From: Aphodoplasma sp045592745
Lineage (GTDB): Bacteria; Bacillota; Clostridia; UBA1381; UMGS1253
Reading direction: 5' to 3'
DNA length: 64,000 bases
NCBI GenBank assembly: GCA_045592745.1
Contig: JAZNVH010000025.1
Span: 62,001 to 126,000, forward strand
The notes beneath the pieces were generated by a model. That model was not told the DNA's origin. It made no database searches and was given only the letters and a program-made list of their open reading frames with translations. Below are positions 17,704-25,314 of the stretch, one piece after another (within the stretch, counting starts at the first letter, position 1; every line of letters starts with the position of its first letter). A program made the position numbers and the translations under genes.

Positions 17704-19146
17704 ATGGGAAAACTTTCGCACCTTAAACCGCATGATGTTTTTTCTTATTTTGAAGAATTGTGTAGTATTCCTCATGGTTCGGGCAATATGGAAAAAATCA
17801 GCAGTTTTTGCTTGGATTTTGCCGAAAAGCATGGTCTTTGGGCATATCGTGACGAAGCAAACAACGTAATAATCAAAAAAGCCGGAACACGCGGATATGA
17901 AAATTCGCAGCCAATTATTTTGCAGGGGCATCTTGATATGGTTTGCCAAAAAGAGCCTGGCTTAGCAATACAGTTTGAAACGGATGGACTTGATATTTTT
18001 GAAGATGGCAAATATATTAGAGCAAAGGGGACTACACTTGGTGCGGATAACGGTATTGCCATAGCGATGATCATGGCAATTTTAGCAGATGAAACGCTTT
18101 CACATCCACCGATTGAAGCTGTTTTTACAACAGACGAAGAAATTGGTATGATTGGTGCAAGCGCTCTTGATATGTCATTGCTTGACGGAAAACGGATGAT
18201 TAATATTGATTCTGAAGATCCGTCAGTTGTGACTGTTTCATGTGCCGGAGGCAGTGATTTTAGCGCAAGATTTGCGCTAAAACGTGAAAAACGTGAAGGA
18301 AAAAGTGTAGAACTGACAATAGGCGGGCTTCGTGGAGGACATTCGGGAGTTGAAATTAACAGCGGAAGGGTAAATGCAAATACTTTAATGGGCAGACTAT
18401 TGTATCATCTCGGTTTAAGATGTTCTTTTGATATTATAAGTATAGATGGCGGCGACAAAGCAAATGCTATTTCAACAACTTGTGTTGCAAGATTATGCAT
18501 ACAGGATACTGAAAGTTTTATTGCAGAGTGTAATGAATATGTAAAAATTATTCGCGAGGAAATCAAAGACCGTGAGCCTGATTTCTGCTTTGAAGTAAAA
18601 GTTTGCAATGCATCAGAATTTGAAGTAATACACCCGTCAATAAGTCAGCAAATTCTGCATACGCTTATCCTTGCGCCTAATGGTGTAGTTGAGATGAGCG
18701 CAGAAATTGATAATTTGGTGGAAACATCGCTGAATATGGGCGTTTTAAAAACAAGTCAGAATGAAATTTATATATTGTTTGCTCTTCGCAGCAATAAAAG
18801 TACGGCTCTTTTGTATTTAGAAGAAAGACTTGAGGCATTTTTTTCAAATATGGATTGCAAAACAGAAACAGGTGGACATTATCCTCCGTGGGAGTATAAA
18901 AACAATTCGCCTTTGAGGGATACGTATATTGCGCAGTACAAAGCAAAAACCAGCCAAACACCAAGAATTGAAGCGATACATGCCGGACTTGAATGTGGTG
19001 TTTTTGCGAAAAATATTTCCGAATTTGATTGTATTTCTATTGGACCTGAGATGTTTGATATTCATACTACAAACGAGAGATTAAGTATTGAAAGTACAAA
19101 AGAAATATACGAAATCATATGTTTGACACTTAAAGATTTAAAATAA
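17704..19146 (+). CDS. pepD: Aminoacyl-histidine dipeptidase (M20 family)
   Basis: A 480-residue cytosolic metallodipeptidase of the PepD branch, which cleaves dipeptides such as beta-Ala-His and Xaa-His. Metal- and active-site blocks are QGHLDMVCQK (about 80-89), KGTTLGADNGIAIA (about 107-120), TDEEIGMIGA (about 144-153) and SEDPSVVTVSCAGG. The GLRGGHSGVEINSGR stretch (about 206-220) marks the inserted dimerisation domain. Full length. It lies directly before an OPT oligopeptide transporter, which suggests uptake followed by peptide breakdown. The start has an ACGGAGGAA site. Confidence 0.95.
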   Translation: MGKLSHLKPHDVFSYFEELCSIPHGSGNMEKISSFCLDFAEKHGLWAYRDEANNVIIKKAGTRGYENSQPIILQGHLDMVCQKEPGLAIQFETDGLDIFEDGKYIRAKGTTLGADNGIAIAMIMAILADETLSHPPIEAVFTTDEEIGMIGASALDMSLLDGKRMINIDSEDPSVVTVSCAGGSDFSARFALKREKREGKSVELTIGGLRGGHSGVEINSGRVNANTLMGRLLYHLGLRCSFDIISIDGGDKANAISTTCVARLCIQDTESFIAECNEYVKIIREEIKDREPDFCFEVKVCNASEFEVIHPSISQQILHTLILAPNGVVEMSAEIDNLVETSLNMGVLKTSQNEIYILFALRSNKSTALLYLEERLEAFFSNMDCKTETGGHYPPWEYKNNSPLRDTYIAQYKAKTSQTPRIEAIHAGLECGVFAKNISEFDCISIGPEMFDIHTTNERLSIESTKEIYEIICLTLKDLK

Positions 19147-19157
19147 TTTAATTTTGT

Positions 19158-19186
19158 TTGCATTTTATGTCGATATATGGTACAAT
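19158..19186 (+). promoter_or_regulatory. Promoter of the OPT transporter gene
   Basis: TTGCAT, 17 bases, TACAAT. The leader of about 35 bases ends at an AGGAG site, so the transporter can be expressed independently of pepD. Confidence 0.65.
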
Positions 19187-19233
19187 AGACGAAAAATGCA
19201 GTCGTTTAATAAGAAACGGCAGATAGGAGTAAT

Positions 19234-21138
19234 ATGAATAATCAAAATGAATTTAAACCGTATATTCCGGCAGATAAGGTGACGCCGGAAATTACAGTAA
19301 CATCAATTGTTATGGGTGTTTTGCTGGCTATTATTTTTGGTGCGGCCAATGCATATCTTGGTCTTAGAGTAGGTATGACGGTTTCTGCATCTATACCTGC
19401 GGCGGTCATTTCCATGGGTGTTATCCGCATTGTTATGAGGAAAAACTCCATTTTGGAAAGTAATATAGTTCAGACGATAGGCTCTGCCGGCGAATCGTTG
19501 GCAGCTGGTGCAATCTTCACGTTGCCGGCTTTGTTTTTGTGGGCGGCAGAAGGAAAAATGGATAAGCCTGATATACTTTCTATGACATTAATTGCTCTTT
19601 TGGGCGGTCTTTTGGGTGTGTTATTTATGGTTCCGCTCCGTAATGCATTAATTGTTAAAGAACATGGCATTTTGCCATATCCGGAGGGAACTGCCTGTGC
19701 GGAAGTTCTTTTGGCAGGAGAAAAAGGCGGAGCAAATGCATCTACGGTTTTTGCGGGCATGGGATTTGCGGCTGTTTTTAAATTTATTATTGATGGTTTA
19801 AAATTAGTTTCGGGTGAGATTTCTTTTCGCGTAAAGGGTTTTGCGGGAGAAATAGGAACACAGATTTATCCGGCTGTTATGAGCGTTGGTTATATTTGCG
19901 GCGCAAGAATTTCTTCGTACATGTTTGCAGGTGGAATATTAAGCTGGCTTGTTATTATTCCGATGATTGTTCTTTTTGGACAGGGTATAGTTCTTTATCC
20001 GGGAACGGAAACTATTGGTGCAATTTTTGAGGCTGGAGGCGCAAGTGCTATATGGAGCACATATATCCGTTATATTGGTGCAGGTGCATTGGCAGCCGGT
20101 GGTATAATCAGTTTAATTAAATCTTTGCCGCTTATTATAAAAACTTTTGGCGGCGCTATGAAGAGCGTGTCGGGCGCAAAGACAGATTCAAATCTTCGTA
20201 CATCGAAAGATTTGAGTTTGAAATTTGTATTGATTTCTATTCTCGTTTTAACTATTTTGGTATGGTTGGTTCCGGCTATTCCTGTATCATTTATAGGAGC
20301 TTGTATTGTTGTTGTGTTTGGCTTCTTCTTTGCAACTGTTTCCTCAAGAATGGTTGGCCTTGTTGGCAGCAGTAACAATCCTGTATCAGGAATGGCTATT
20401 GCAACACTTTTGATTACAACATTAATACTTAAAGCCACGGGTACAGATGGCGCTTTTGGTATGATGAGTGCTATTTCAATCGGCTCAATTATTTGTATTG
20501 TTTCGGCTATTGCTGGTGATACATCACAGGATTTAAAGACTGGTTATTTGCTTGGCGCAACACCTAGAAAACAACAAATTGGTGAAATTGTAGGCGTAGC
20601 TTCTGCTGCGTTGGCTATCAGTGGTACGCTTTATCTTTTAGACAGTGCGTGGGGTTTTGGTTCTGAACAGTTGGGTGCTCCGCAGGCGACACTTATGAAG
20701 CTTATTATAGAGGGTGTTATGCAGGGTAACTTGCCATGGGCGCTTGTATTTATTGGTGCATTTATTGCTGTTACAGTAGAAATTATCGGTATTCCAGTAC
20801 TTCCTTTTGCTATTGGCGTTTATTTGCCGGTACAGCTGAATGCTTGCATAATGGTTGGCGGACTTATTCGTTTGGCATTAGATAAGATGAAACGTAACAA
20901 AGAAGAAAAAGAGGCTGTTGTAAATGATGGAATTCTTTTCTGTTCCGGTATGATTGCAGGTGAAGGCTTGATTGGTATTTTGCTTGCACTGCTTGCTGTG
21001 TTTGGAGTTGATCAGGTGCTTGACCTTTCCGGCAAATTGGGCATTTCTTCTGTTGTTTCCGATATTGGTGGTATTGTACTTTTTGCTGTTATTATTTTAA
21101 GTGTGTTAAAATTCTCACTTTGGAGAAAGCGTAAGTAG
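19234..21138 (+). CDS. OPT-family oligopeptide transporter
   Basis: A 634-residue membrane protein with about fifteen hydrophobic segments, matching the bacterial oligopeptide transporter (OPT) family. It starts with PYIPADKVTPEITVTSIVMGVLLAIIFGAANAYLGLRVGMTVSASIPAAVISM, whose helix-1 NAYLGLRVGMTVSASIPAA is characteristic, and carries GTACAEVLLAGEKGG (about 153-167) and GDTSQDLKTGYLLGATPRKQQIGE (about 428-451). It probably imports short peptides by proton symport. Its stop lies 3 bases before the PqqD-like gene, and PepD lies upstream. Confidence 0.93.
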   Translation: MNNQNEFKPYIPADKVTPEITVTSIVMGVLLAIIFGAANAYLGLRVGMTVSASIPAAVISMGVIRIVMRKNSILESNIVQTIGSAGESLAAGAIFTLPALFLWAAEGKMDKPDILSMTLIALLGGLLGVLFMVPLRNALIVKEHGILPYPEGTACAEVLLAGEKGGANASTVFAGMGFAAVFKFIIDGLKLVSGEISFRVKGFAGEIGTQIYPAVMSVGYICGARISSYMFAGGILSWLVIIPMIVLFGQGIVLYPGTETIGAIFEAGGASAIWSTYIRYIGAGALAAGGIISLIKSLPLIIKTFGGAMKSVSGAKTDSNLRTSKDLSLKFVLISILVLTILVWLVPAIPVSFIGACIVVVFGFFFATVSSRMVGLVGSSNNPVSGMAIATLLITTLILKATGTDGAFGMMSAISIGSIICIVSAIAGDTSQDLKTGYLLGATPRKQQIGEIVGVASAALAISGTLYLLDSAWGFGSEQLGAPQATLMKLIIEGVMQGNLPWALVFIGAFIAVTVEIIGIPVLPFAIGVYLPVQLNACIMVGGLIRLALDKMKRNKEEKEAVVNDGILFCSGMIAGEGLIGILLALLAVFGVDQVLDLSGKLGISSVVSDIGGIVLFAVIILSVLKFSLWRKRK

Positions 21139-21141
21139 GGT

Positions 21142-21480
21142 ATGAAAAAGTCAGTTAATTATCTTGATAAAGTTCCGGCAAAGAATGAAAAGTACGCATG
21201 GACAAAGGATGATAGGGGAATTGTTACGATAGAGGTTCCCAACAAAGGTGTTTTTCATTTTCTTGCACAAAAGCTTTTGAAAAAACCGCCTCTTACTTAT
21301 GTGCATCTTGATGAATTGGGAAGTTTCGTGTGGCCGATTATAGATGGCAAGGCAGACATATATTCAATTGGGCAACAGGTTGAAAAACAATTTGGAGAAA
21401 AAACGCATCCGTTATACGAAAGACTGGTACAATATTTTAAAATTCTTGAAAGTTATAGCTTTATAGTTTGGGAAAAATAA
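21142..21480 (+). CDS. PqqD-family protein linked to the OPT transporter
   Basis: A 112-residue soluble protein ending in a PqqD-like winged-helix fold (about 45-110): TYVHLDELGSFVWPIIDGKADIYSIGQQVEKQFG matches the LN..G..VW.LLDG..T..EI...L core of peptide-binding PqqD domains. The N-terminal 40 residues contain WTKDDRGIVTIEVPNKGVFHFLAQ, a beta-rich stretch. Classic PqqD proteins present precursor peptides to radical-SAM enzymes, but none is in the window. Here it is translationally coupled (3-base gap) to an OPT transporter, so a role in transport or peptide handling is likelier. Confidence 0.8.
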   Translation: MKKSVNYLDKVPAKNEKYAWTKDDRGIVTIEVPNKGVFHFLAQKLLKKPPLTYVHLDELGSFVWPIIDGKADIYSIGQQVEKQFGEKTHPLYERLVQYFKILESYSFIVWEK

Positions 21481-21485
21481 TTGCG

Positions 21486-21518
21486 AAAATCCTGCATTAT
21501 ACAATGTGGGATTTTTTT
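21486..21518 (+). terminator. Terminator after the OPT/PqqD pair
   Basis: AAAATCCTGCATT and AATGTGGGATTTT form an imperfect 13-bp stem with a four-base loop and a run of seven T. Confidence 0.8.
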
Positions 21519-21568
21519 GTATAAATGCTTGAAAAGCTGTGAGAAATACTATATAATGAGGTCATTAA

Positions 21569-21667
21569 TCTGTCCTTAAGGAATTCAAAAACATTGGTTA
21601 CGATGGCGCAGAAAAGCTTATGTATGAACTGAGCGAGAGTATTGTTGATAGTTATTTGGAATTATAA
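21569..21667 (+). pseudogene. Possible C-terminal gene fragment
   Basis: A frame of about 32 codons without a proper start reads LKEFKNIGYDGAEKLMYELSESI.. and stops at 21665-21667. Its amino-acid make-up is like a real helical protein end. It lies after a terminator and just before a small membrane protein gene. The parent family was not recognised, so this is weak evidence of a decayed gene. Confidence 0.3.
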
Positions 21668-21686
21668 ACCGAAAGAGGTTGAATAT

Positions 21687-22028
21687 ATGAATTTTGTAAA
21701 AAGAATTATCATGATATTGACACTGATAATAATATCAATGCTTATTGTTCCGTTGATTGTTATAAATACAGTTAAAGCAGACGCGGGGATGTTACTGGTG
21801 ATTATATTATTTTTCTGTATATATCCTGTTGTTTCGGCTTTTGTGGGAGTTATAGCGGGAAAGGATATAAAACATTTATGGCTTGCACCGATTTTGGTGG
21901 CTATTCTTTTTTGGATATTTTCGTCGATTACATATAAGAGCGCGTTTCCGGTTGTATATTCGGTAGCTTATTTGATAATTTCTGCTATAGGTATGATAAT
22001 TACACAAAAAATTATTAAAAAACAATAA
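21687..22028 (+). CDS. Small four-helix membrane protein of unknown function
   Basis: A 113-residue very hydrophobic protein with four likely membrane segments (about 5-27, 34-55, 66-82 and 87-105) and a lysine-rich C-terminus, giving both ends on the cytoplasmic side by the positive-inside rule. The short loop GKDIKHLWL joins helices 2 and 3. The ATG at 21687 follows GAAAGAGG; an earlier TTG at 21642 would add a non-hydrophobic leader without a site. Not recognised as a named family. Its neighbours give no clear functional hint. Confidence 0.65.
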   Translation: MNFVKRIIMILTLIIISMLIVPLIVINTVKADAGMLLVIILFFCIYPVVSAFVGVIAGKDIKHLWLAPILVAILFWIFSSITYKSAFPVVYSVAYLIISAIGMIITQKIIKKQ

Positions 22029-22100
22029 CTTTGAAAATTTGATATGTTTATGGGCATATAATTGTATTATAAAAAATTTGACAGTAAGGGAGCACATGCT

Positions 22101-22646
22101 ATGAAAGCGATTGTTATTTACAAATCAAAATATGGTTCTACAAAAAGTTATGCACAGTGGATTGCGCAGGAATTGTCTTGTGAGGCTGTTGATGCGTCAA
22201 AGGTGAAGATAAGTGATTTATCCGAGTATGATACTATTATTTATGGTGGCGGGCTTTATGCTGAAGTAATAGCTGGCATTTCACTTATTACAAAAAATAT
22301 AGATAAGTTAAAGGATAAGAAGATTATTGTTTATACAACTGGTATTACGCCACCTGAGTGCAGAGAATATTATGATAAGCTTGTTGTGGAGAAAAACTTT
22401 AAAGGTGGAGTTTTGCCGAATATAAAAATATTTAATTATCCTGGCAAAATGGTAATTTCAGAACTGTCTTTAGTACATAAAACGGCAATTAAAACTTTAA
22501 AAAAGATAATGTCGGATAAAAAAGAGCCTACTGAGATGGAAAAACTTCTCATTAATCTTTGTGATCTGGATGGCGATTTTTCTGACAAATCTCTTATAAA
22601 AGAACTTATAGAATATGCAAAAAGTGAAACAGTCACAATAGTATAA
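22101..22646 (+). CDS. Flavodoxin-domain protein
   Basis: A 181-residue flavodoxin-like protein. The N-terminal KAIVIYKSKYGSTKSYAQWIAQEL (3-24) is the FMN phosphate-binding loop (YGST), and DTIIYGGGLYAEVIAG (about 44-59) is the second flavin loop. It resembles HemG-type and stand-alone flavodoxin_5 proteins, and extends about 60 residues beyond a minimal flavodoxin with a charged helical end (KKIMSDKKEPTEMEKLL). It is probably an electron carrier; the redox partner is not evident. The ATG at 22101 has an AAGGGA site. Confidence 0.82.
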   Translation: MKAIVIYKSKYGSTKSYAQWIAQELSCEAVDASKVKISDLSEYDTIIYGGGLYAEVIAGISLITKNIDKLKDKKIIVYTTGITPPECREYYDKLVVEKNFKGGVLPNIKIFNYPGKMVISELSLVHKTAIKTLKKIMSDKKEPTEMEKLLINLCDLDGDFSDKSLIKELIEYAKSETVTIV

Positions 22647-22885
22647 GGCTGAAGGAGTTAAAGCAGATATTTTGTAAATGTAATTCATAATAATTAAACA
22701 ATTAATTTATAAAACACAAAAATGTTGACAAACATTTAACAAATCATGTTCTTTTTGGATATTATATTTTCCAATTAAGTGAGGATTAAAGCAGTTGTTG
22801 AGATTGCAAATCGGAGATTAAATTAAAATACTAAAATTGACAATAGGTGCAAGTGATGAAAACACATTTTTTATGCTGATGTCGG
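22647..22885. other. AT-rich non-coding stretch after the flavodoxin gene
   Basis: About 240 bases with no convincing gene. There is a small inverted repeat, AAATGTT/AACATTT, at 22720-22737, and two isolated TTGACA words (22725 and 22837) without acceptable -10 boxes. Together with the array and RNA that follow, it forms an 857-base gap between genes. Confidence 0.5.
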
Positions 22886-23142
22886 ATTATAAACAAAGTA
22901 TATTGTTTTATCATAAGTGTAAATATTTTTATAAATGAAGCATATTAAATTATAATCACTGCATATCTTTTTAGATGCAAAACAAAAAGAATTATAATCT
23001 ATCCGTATATTTTTAGCACATATATCAACTTTTTTATAACAGTTATCTATTCTTTTATAAAAAGAACGCAAAGTTTTATAAAAAAGTTAGATATTTTATA
23101 AAAGGTATTAAAAGTTTTATGAAACCGATTGAAACTTTTATA
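22886..23142. repeat. 13-unit degenerate tandem array with 21-bp periodicity
   Basis: A TTTATA-like core (TTTATA, ATTATA, TTTAGA, TTTAGC, TTTATG or TTTATC) recurs at 22886, 22907, 22928, 22949, 22970, 22991, 23012, 23033, 23054, 23075, 23095, 23116 and 23137: every step is 21 bases except one of 20. Cores at the right end extend to the palindrome TTTTATAAAA. Read leftward, each unit gives a heptad of the form (F/C/I/V/D)Y(K/N)xxxx, and the 20-base step shifts the frame. The spacing equals two turns of B-DNA, so a protein-binding array, bent DNA or a decayed repeat-coding sequence are all possible. Confidence 0.75.
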
Positions 23143-23150
23143 AAAATAAC

Positions 23151-23184
23151 AAAGCTCCGCTGAATTATCAATCGGCGGAGCTTT
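23151..23184. terminator. Hairpin at the end of the 21-bp array
   Basis: AAAGCTCCGC and GCGGAGCTTT form a perfect 10-bp stem around a 14-base loop. The + side tail (TTTCGTTTG) is a weak U tract, and on the other strand a T-rich stretch runs into the array. It probably ends rightward transcripts from the flavodoxin side. Confidence 0.6.
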
Positions 23185-23250
23185 CGTTTGTTATGGCAAT
23201 GTCATTTTTAACAAAATTCATAATTTGCTGAATAATTTTTGGCAAAGGGA

Positions 23251-23279
23251 TTGTCAAAACAAGAAAAATATGTTAAACT
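23251..23279 (+). promoter_or_regulatory. Promoter of the structured RNA candidate
   Basis: TTGTCA, 17 bases, TAAACT with the extended TGT element. The expected start is near 23285, exactly where the outermost pairing stem of the RNA begins. Confidence 0.55.
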
Positions 23280-23284
23280 GAGTA

Positions 23285-23481
23285 TGCTACATACTATGCT
23301 TACAATGGTATAATTGTAGGTATATGTATTCATCACAAGGTGTACGCTAATTAGGTAAAAGCGTACACTCTGACTACCATAACTTTGTGATGAAGTATGT
23401 AAGTATAAGTGTGTAGCAACCTTATGTCAGGGCTTGTATGTTTTTCGTGCGTAGCTCTGAGATATGGGCTACGCATTTTTT
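23285..23481 (+). ncRNA. Structured RNA or cis-regulatory leader of unknown class
   Basis: Several perfect stems nest here: TGCTACA 23285-23291 with TGTAGCA 23412-23418; GCTTACA 23298-23304 with TGTAAGT 23398-23404; TTCATCACAA 23329-23338 with TTGTGATGAA 23385-23394; GTGTACGCT 23340-23348 with AGCGTACAC 23360-23368. ATGGTA 23305-23310 could pair with TACCAT 23375-23380 across the third stem as a pseudoknot. The region ends in an intrinsic terminator (23448-23481) 22 bases before the protease start codon. The terminator's GTAGC arm can also pair with the 5-prime GCTAC, allowing a switch. No known riboswitch, T-box, 6S or tmRNA signature was recognised. Confidence 0.65.
23448..23481 (+). terminator. 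Intrinsic terminator just before the HtrA-like gene
   Basis: TGCGTAGC and GCTACGCA form a perfect 8-bp stem around a 12-base loop, followed by six T. It lies between the structured RNA and the ribosome site (AGAGAGG at 23490-23496), so it either ends an independent small RNA or works as an attenuator. Confidence 0.85.
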
Positions 23482-23503
23482 ATTATAAAGAGAGGTTTTA
23501 TCT

Positions 23504-25108
23504 ATGAAAAAACTATGGTCTTTTATTCTTGTACTAACATTAGCAGTTAGTATGCTTTCATCCTATACTGCGTCAGCGCAAAATGATAGCTTTGTGCTGA
23601 CAATGCAGATTGGAAATCCAATTATGAATGTTAACGGATCGAGTTCGGAGATTGACCCAGGTAGAGGAACAATACCTGTTGTCGAAAATGGAAGAACACT
23701 TGTGCCTATTCGTGCCATAATTGAGGCGATGGGTGGTACTGTTGGTTGGGATGGTACAACACAGACAGTTACTTTGACATATGGCTCGGACAAGATTGTT
23801 TTAAATATAGATAGTGCTTATGCTTACTTAAATGGTGCAATGAGTGTACTTGATGTCGCACCTAAAACCATAAACGAAAGAACAGTATTACCTATACGAT
23901 ACATTGCAGAAAGCTTTAAATTTGGCGTAGAATGGGACGGCAATACCCAAACAATTAAGATTACTAAAAATGGCTCATTGTCAAATGAATTATCAGCGGA
24001 AGAAATTTATGCAAAGTGCTCTCCGTCTGTATTTTATATTGAAGTATATAATGAAAATGGGTCAATTCGCGGTTCGGGAAGTGGATTTTTTATTGATGAA
24101 AAAGGAACGGCAGTTACCAACTTTCATGTAATAGATGGTTGCTCTTCGGCACGAATAACAACATCGGATAATCAGAAGACGTATGATGTTCTTGGTGTAT
24201 ATAATTATAACATTGCTGAAGATTGGGCAGTTATCAAAGTTGATTGTGCTAATCAAAAAGCATTGGAATTAGGAGAATCAAACTCTTTAATCGGAGGGGC
24301 TACCGTATATGCAATAGGAAGTCCATTGGGATTACAAAATACGATTTCAAAAGGGCTGATTTCAAACCCTAATAGATATGAAGATGGCATTAATTATATT
24401 CAAATTAGTGCGGCAATTTCTTCGGGAAGCAGTGGCGGTGCGTTGCTTGATGTAAAAGGTAGAGTTATAGGTATTACCTCTGCGTCATATGTTAATGGAC
24501 AAAATCTAAATTTAGCAATTCCCATATCGTATGTAAATATAGACACAAGTGGAACAATAAAACAATTTGAGGTTTTGGAAAAAACAGTAGATATAGAAGA
24601 CCCTGTAAAGTTTTTACAAGATTTCCTTGTTGAATATGGAACCGCCGATGCATTAACGGGTGCAGCTGATGGAACAACACTAATTACTTATTCAGTTAAT
24701 ATGGAAGATGTTAACGGAGCTCTATTCACTATCAATTATGCAACCAACACGGGATGGATGTATATTGAAAAAGAGTATTCAACAAACTTTAATAAAATAA
24801 GTGCTAATTTGTACCTTTCAGGCGCAGGAACAAACGAAGAAGCTGCAAAAGCGAGTTTTAATTATCGCAACAATAAAGAGTCTTTAATCTGTCATGGGTT
24901 TGTTATTAGAGAATTTGTTACAGACCCAAAATACTTCAGCTTTTATTCAATGTTAGAAATGACTGGAAAGACAGATATTTCTTTATCGCAAGCTGCAGGC
25001 GAAGAAATATGTCATGGAATGATTCTAGATATTATTGATGCGGCTGATTATATATTTAGTTATTATAATTTACCAATAACAATGAGAGATTTTGGGTATA
25101 TATACTAA
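23504..25108 (+). CDS. Secreted HtrA-like serine protease with copper-amine-oxidase-N-like domain
   Basis: A 534-residue exported protein. Residues 1-25 are a signal peptide ending in ASA. Residues about 30-155 are a copper amine oxidase N-like domain with the twin repeats RTLVPIRAIIEAMGGTVGWDG and RTVLPIRYIAESFKFGVEWDG. Residues about 170-360 are a trypsin-fold protease: His208 in NFHVIDG, Asp240 in AEDWAVIKV and Ser310 in SSGSSGGAL form the catalytic triad. No PDZ domain follows; instead about 160 residues of unrecognised sequence end the protein. It is probably a surface quality-control or processing protease. The upstream terminator suggests its expression is gated. Confidence 0.9.
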   Translation: MKKLWSFILVLTLAVSMLSSYTASAQNDSFVLTMQIGNPIMNVNGSSSEIDPGRGTIPVVENGRTLVPIRAIIEAMGGTVGWDGTTQTVTLTYGSDKIVLNIDSAYAYLNGAMSVLDVAPKTINERTVLPIRYIAESFKFGVEWDGNTQTIKITKNGSLSNELSAEEIYAKCSPSVFYIEVYNENGSIRGSGSGFFIDEKGTAVTNFHVIDGCSSARITTSDNQKTYDVLGVYNYNIAEDWAVIKVDCANQKALELGESNSLIGGATVYAIGSPLGLQNTISKGLISNPNRYEDGINYIQISAAISSGSSGGALLDVKGRVIGITSASYVNGQNLNLAIPISYVNIDTSGTIKQFEVLEKTVDIEDPVKFLQDFLVEYGTADALTGAADGTTLITYSVNMEDVNGALFTINYATNTGWMYIEKEYSTNFNKISANLYLSGAGTNEEAAKASFNYRNNKESLICHGFVIREFVTDPKYFSFYSMLEMTGKTDISLSQAAGEEICHGMILDIIDAADYIFSYYNLPITMRDFGYIY

Positions 25109-25314
25109 ACCCGATTGATGTAGAATACAATAAGGCTTGCTTCAATATTATATTGAGAAGGCTGAAAAAACCGACACTTTTGACCATTTGAATATATGTT
25201 TTTATAAAAATCATATATCCTTGTATCGAAAACACAGTAAAATTTGCCCGGTCGAAAAATGTTTGGCATTTTTCCAACACTTTTCAACCGACACTTTTAA
25301 AAGGAGGACTATAT

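Noticed and set aside
22871..23071. Leftward 66-residue protein in the 21-bp array
   Set aside because: It starts with TTG without ribosome site, its heptads continue out of frame to the right, and its composition is a by-product of the AT-rich repeat.
22886..23142. CRISPR array
   Set aside because: The units are 21 bp in total with only a short degenerate core; there are no identical repeats of CRISPR length, no unique spacers and no cas genes.
23285..23481. 6S RNA, tmRNA or T-box identity for the structured RNA
   Set aside because: No tmRNA tRNA-like ends or tag frame, no T-box TGGNACCGCG sequence, and the nested stems do not give the single central bubble of 6S RNA clearly enough to claim it.
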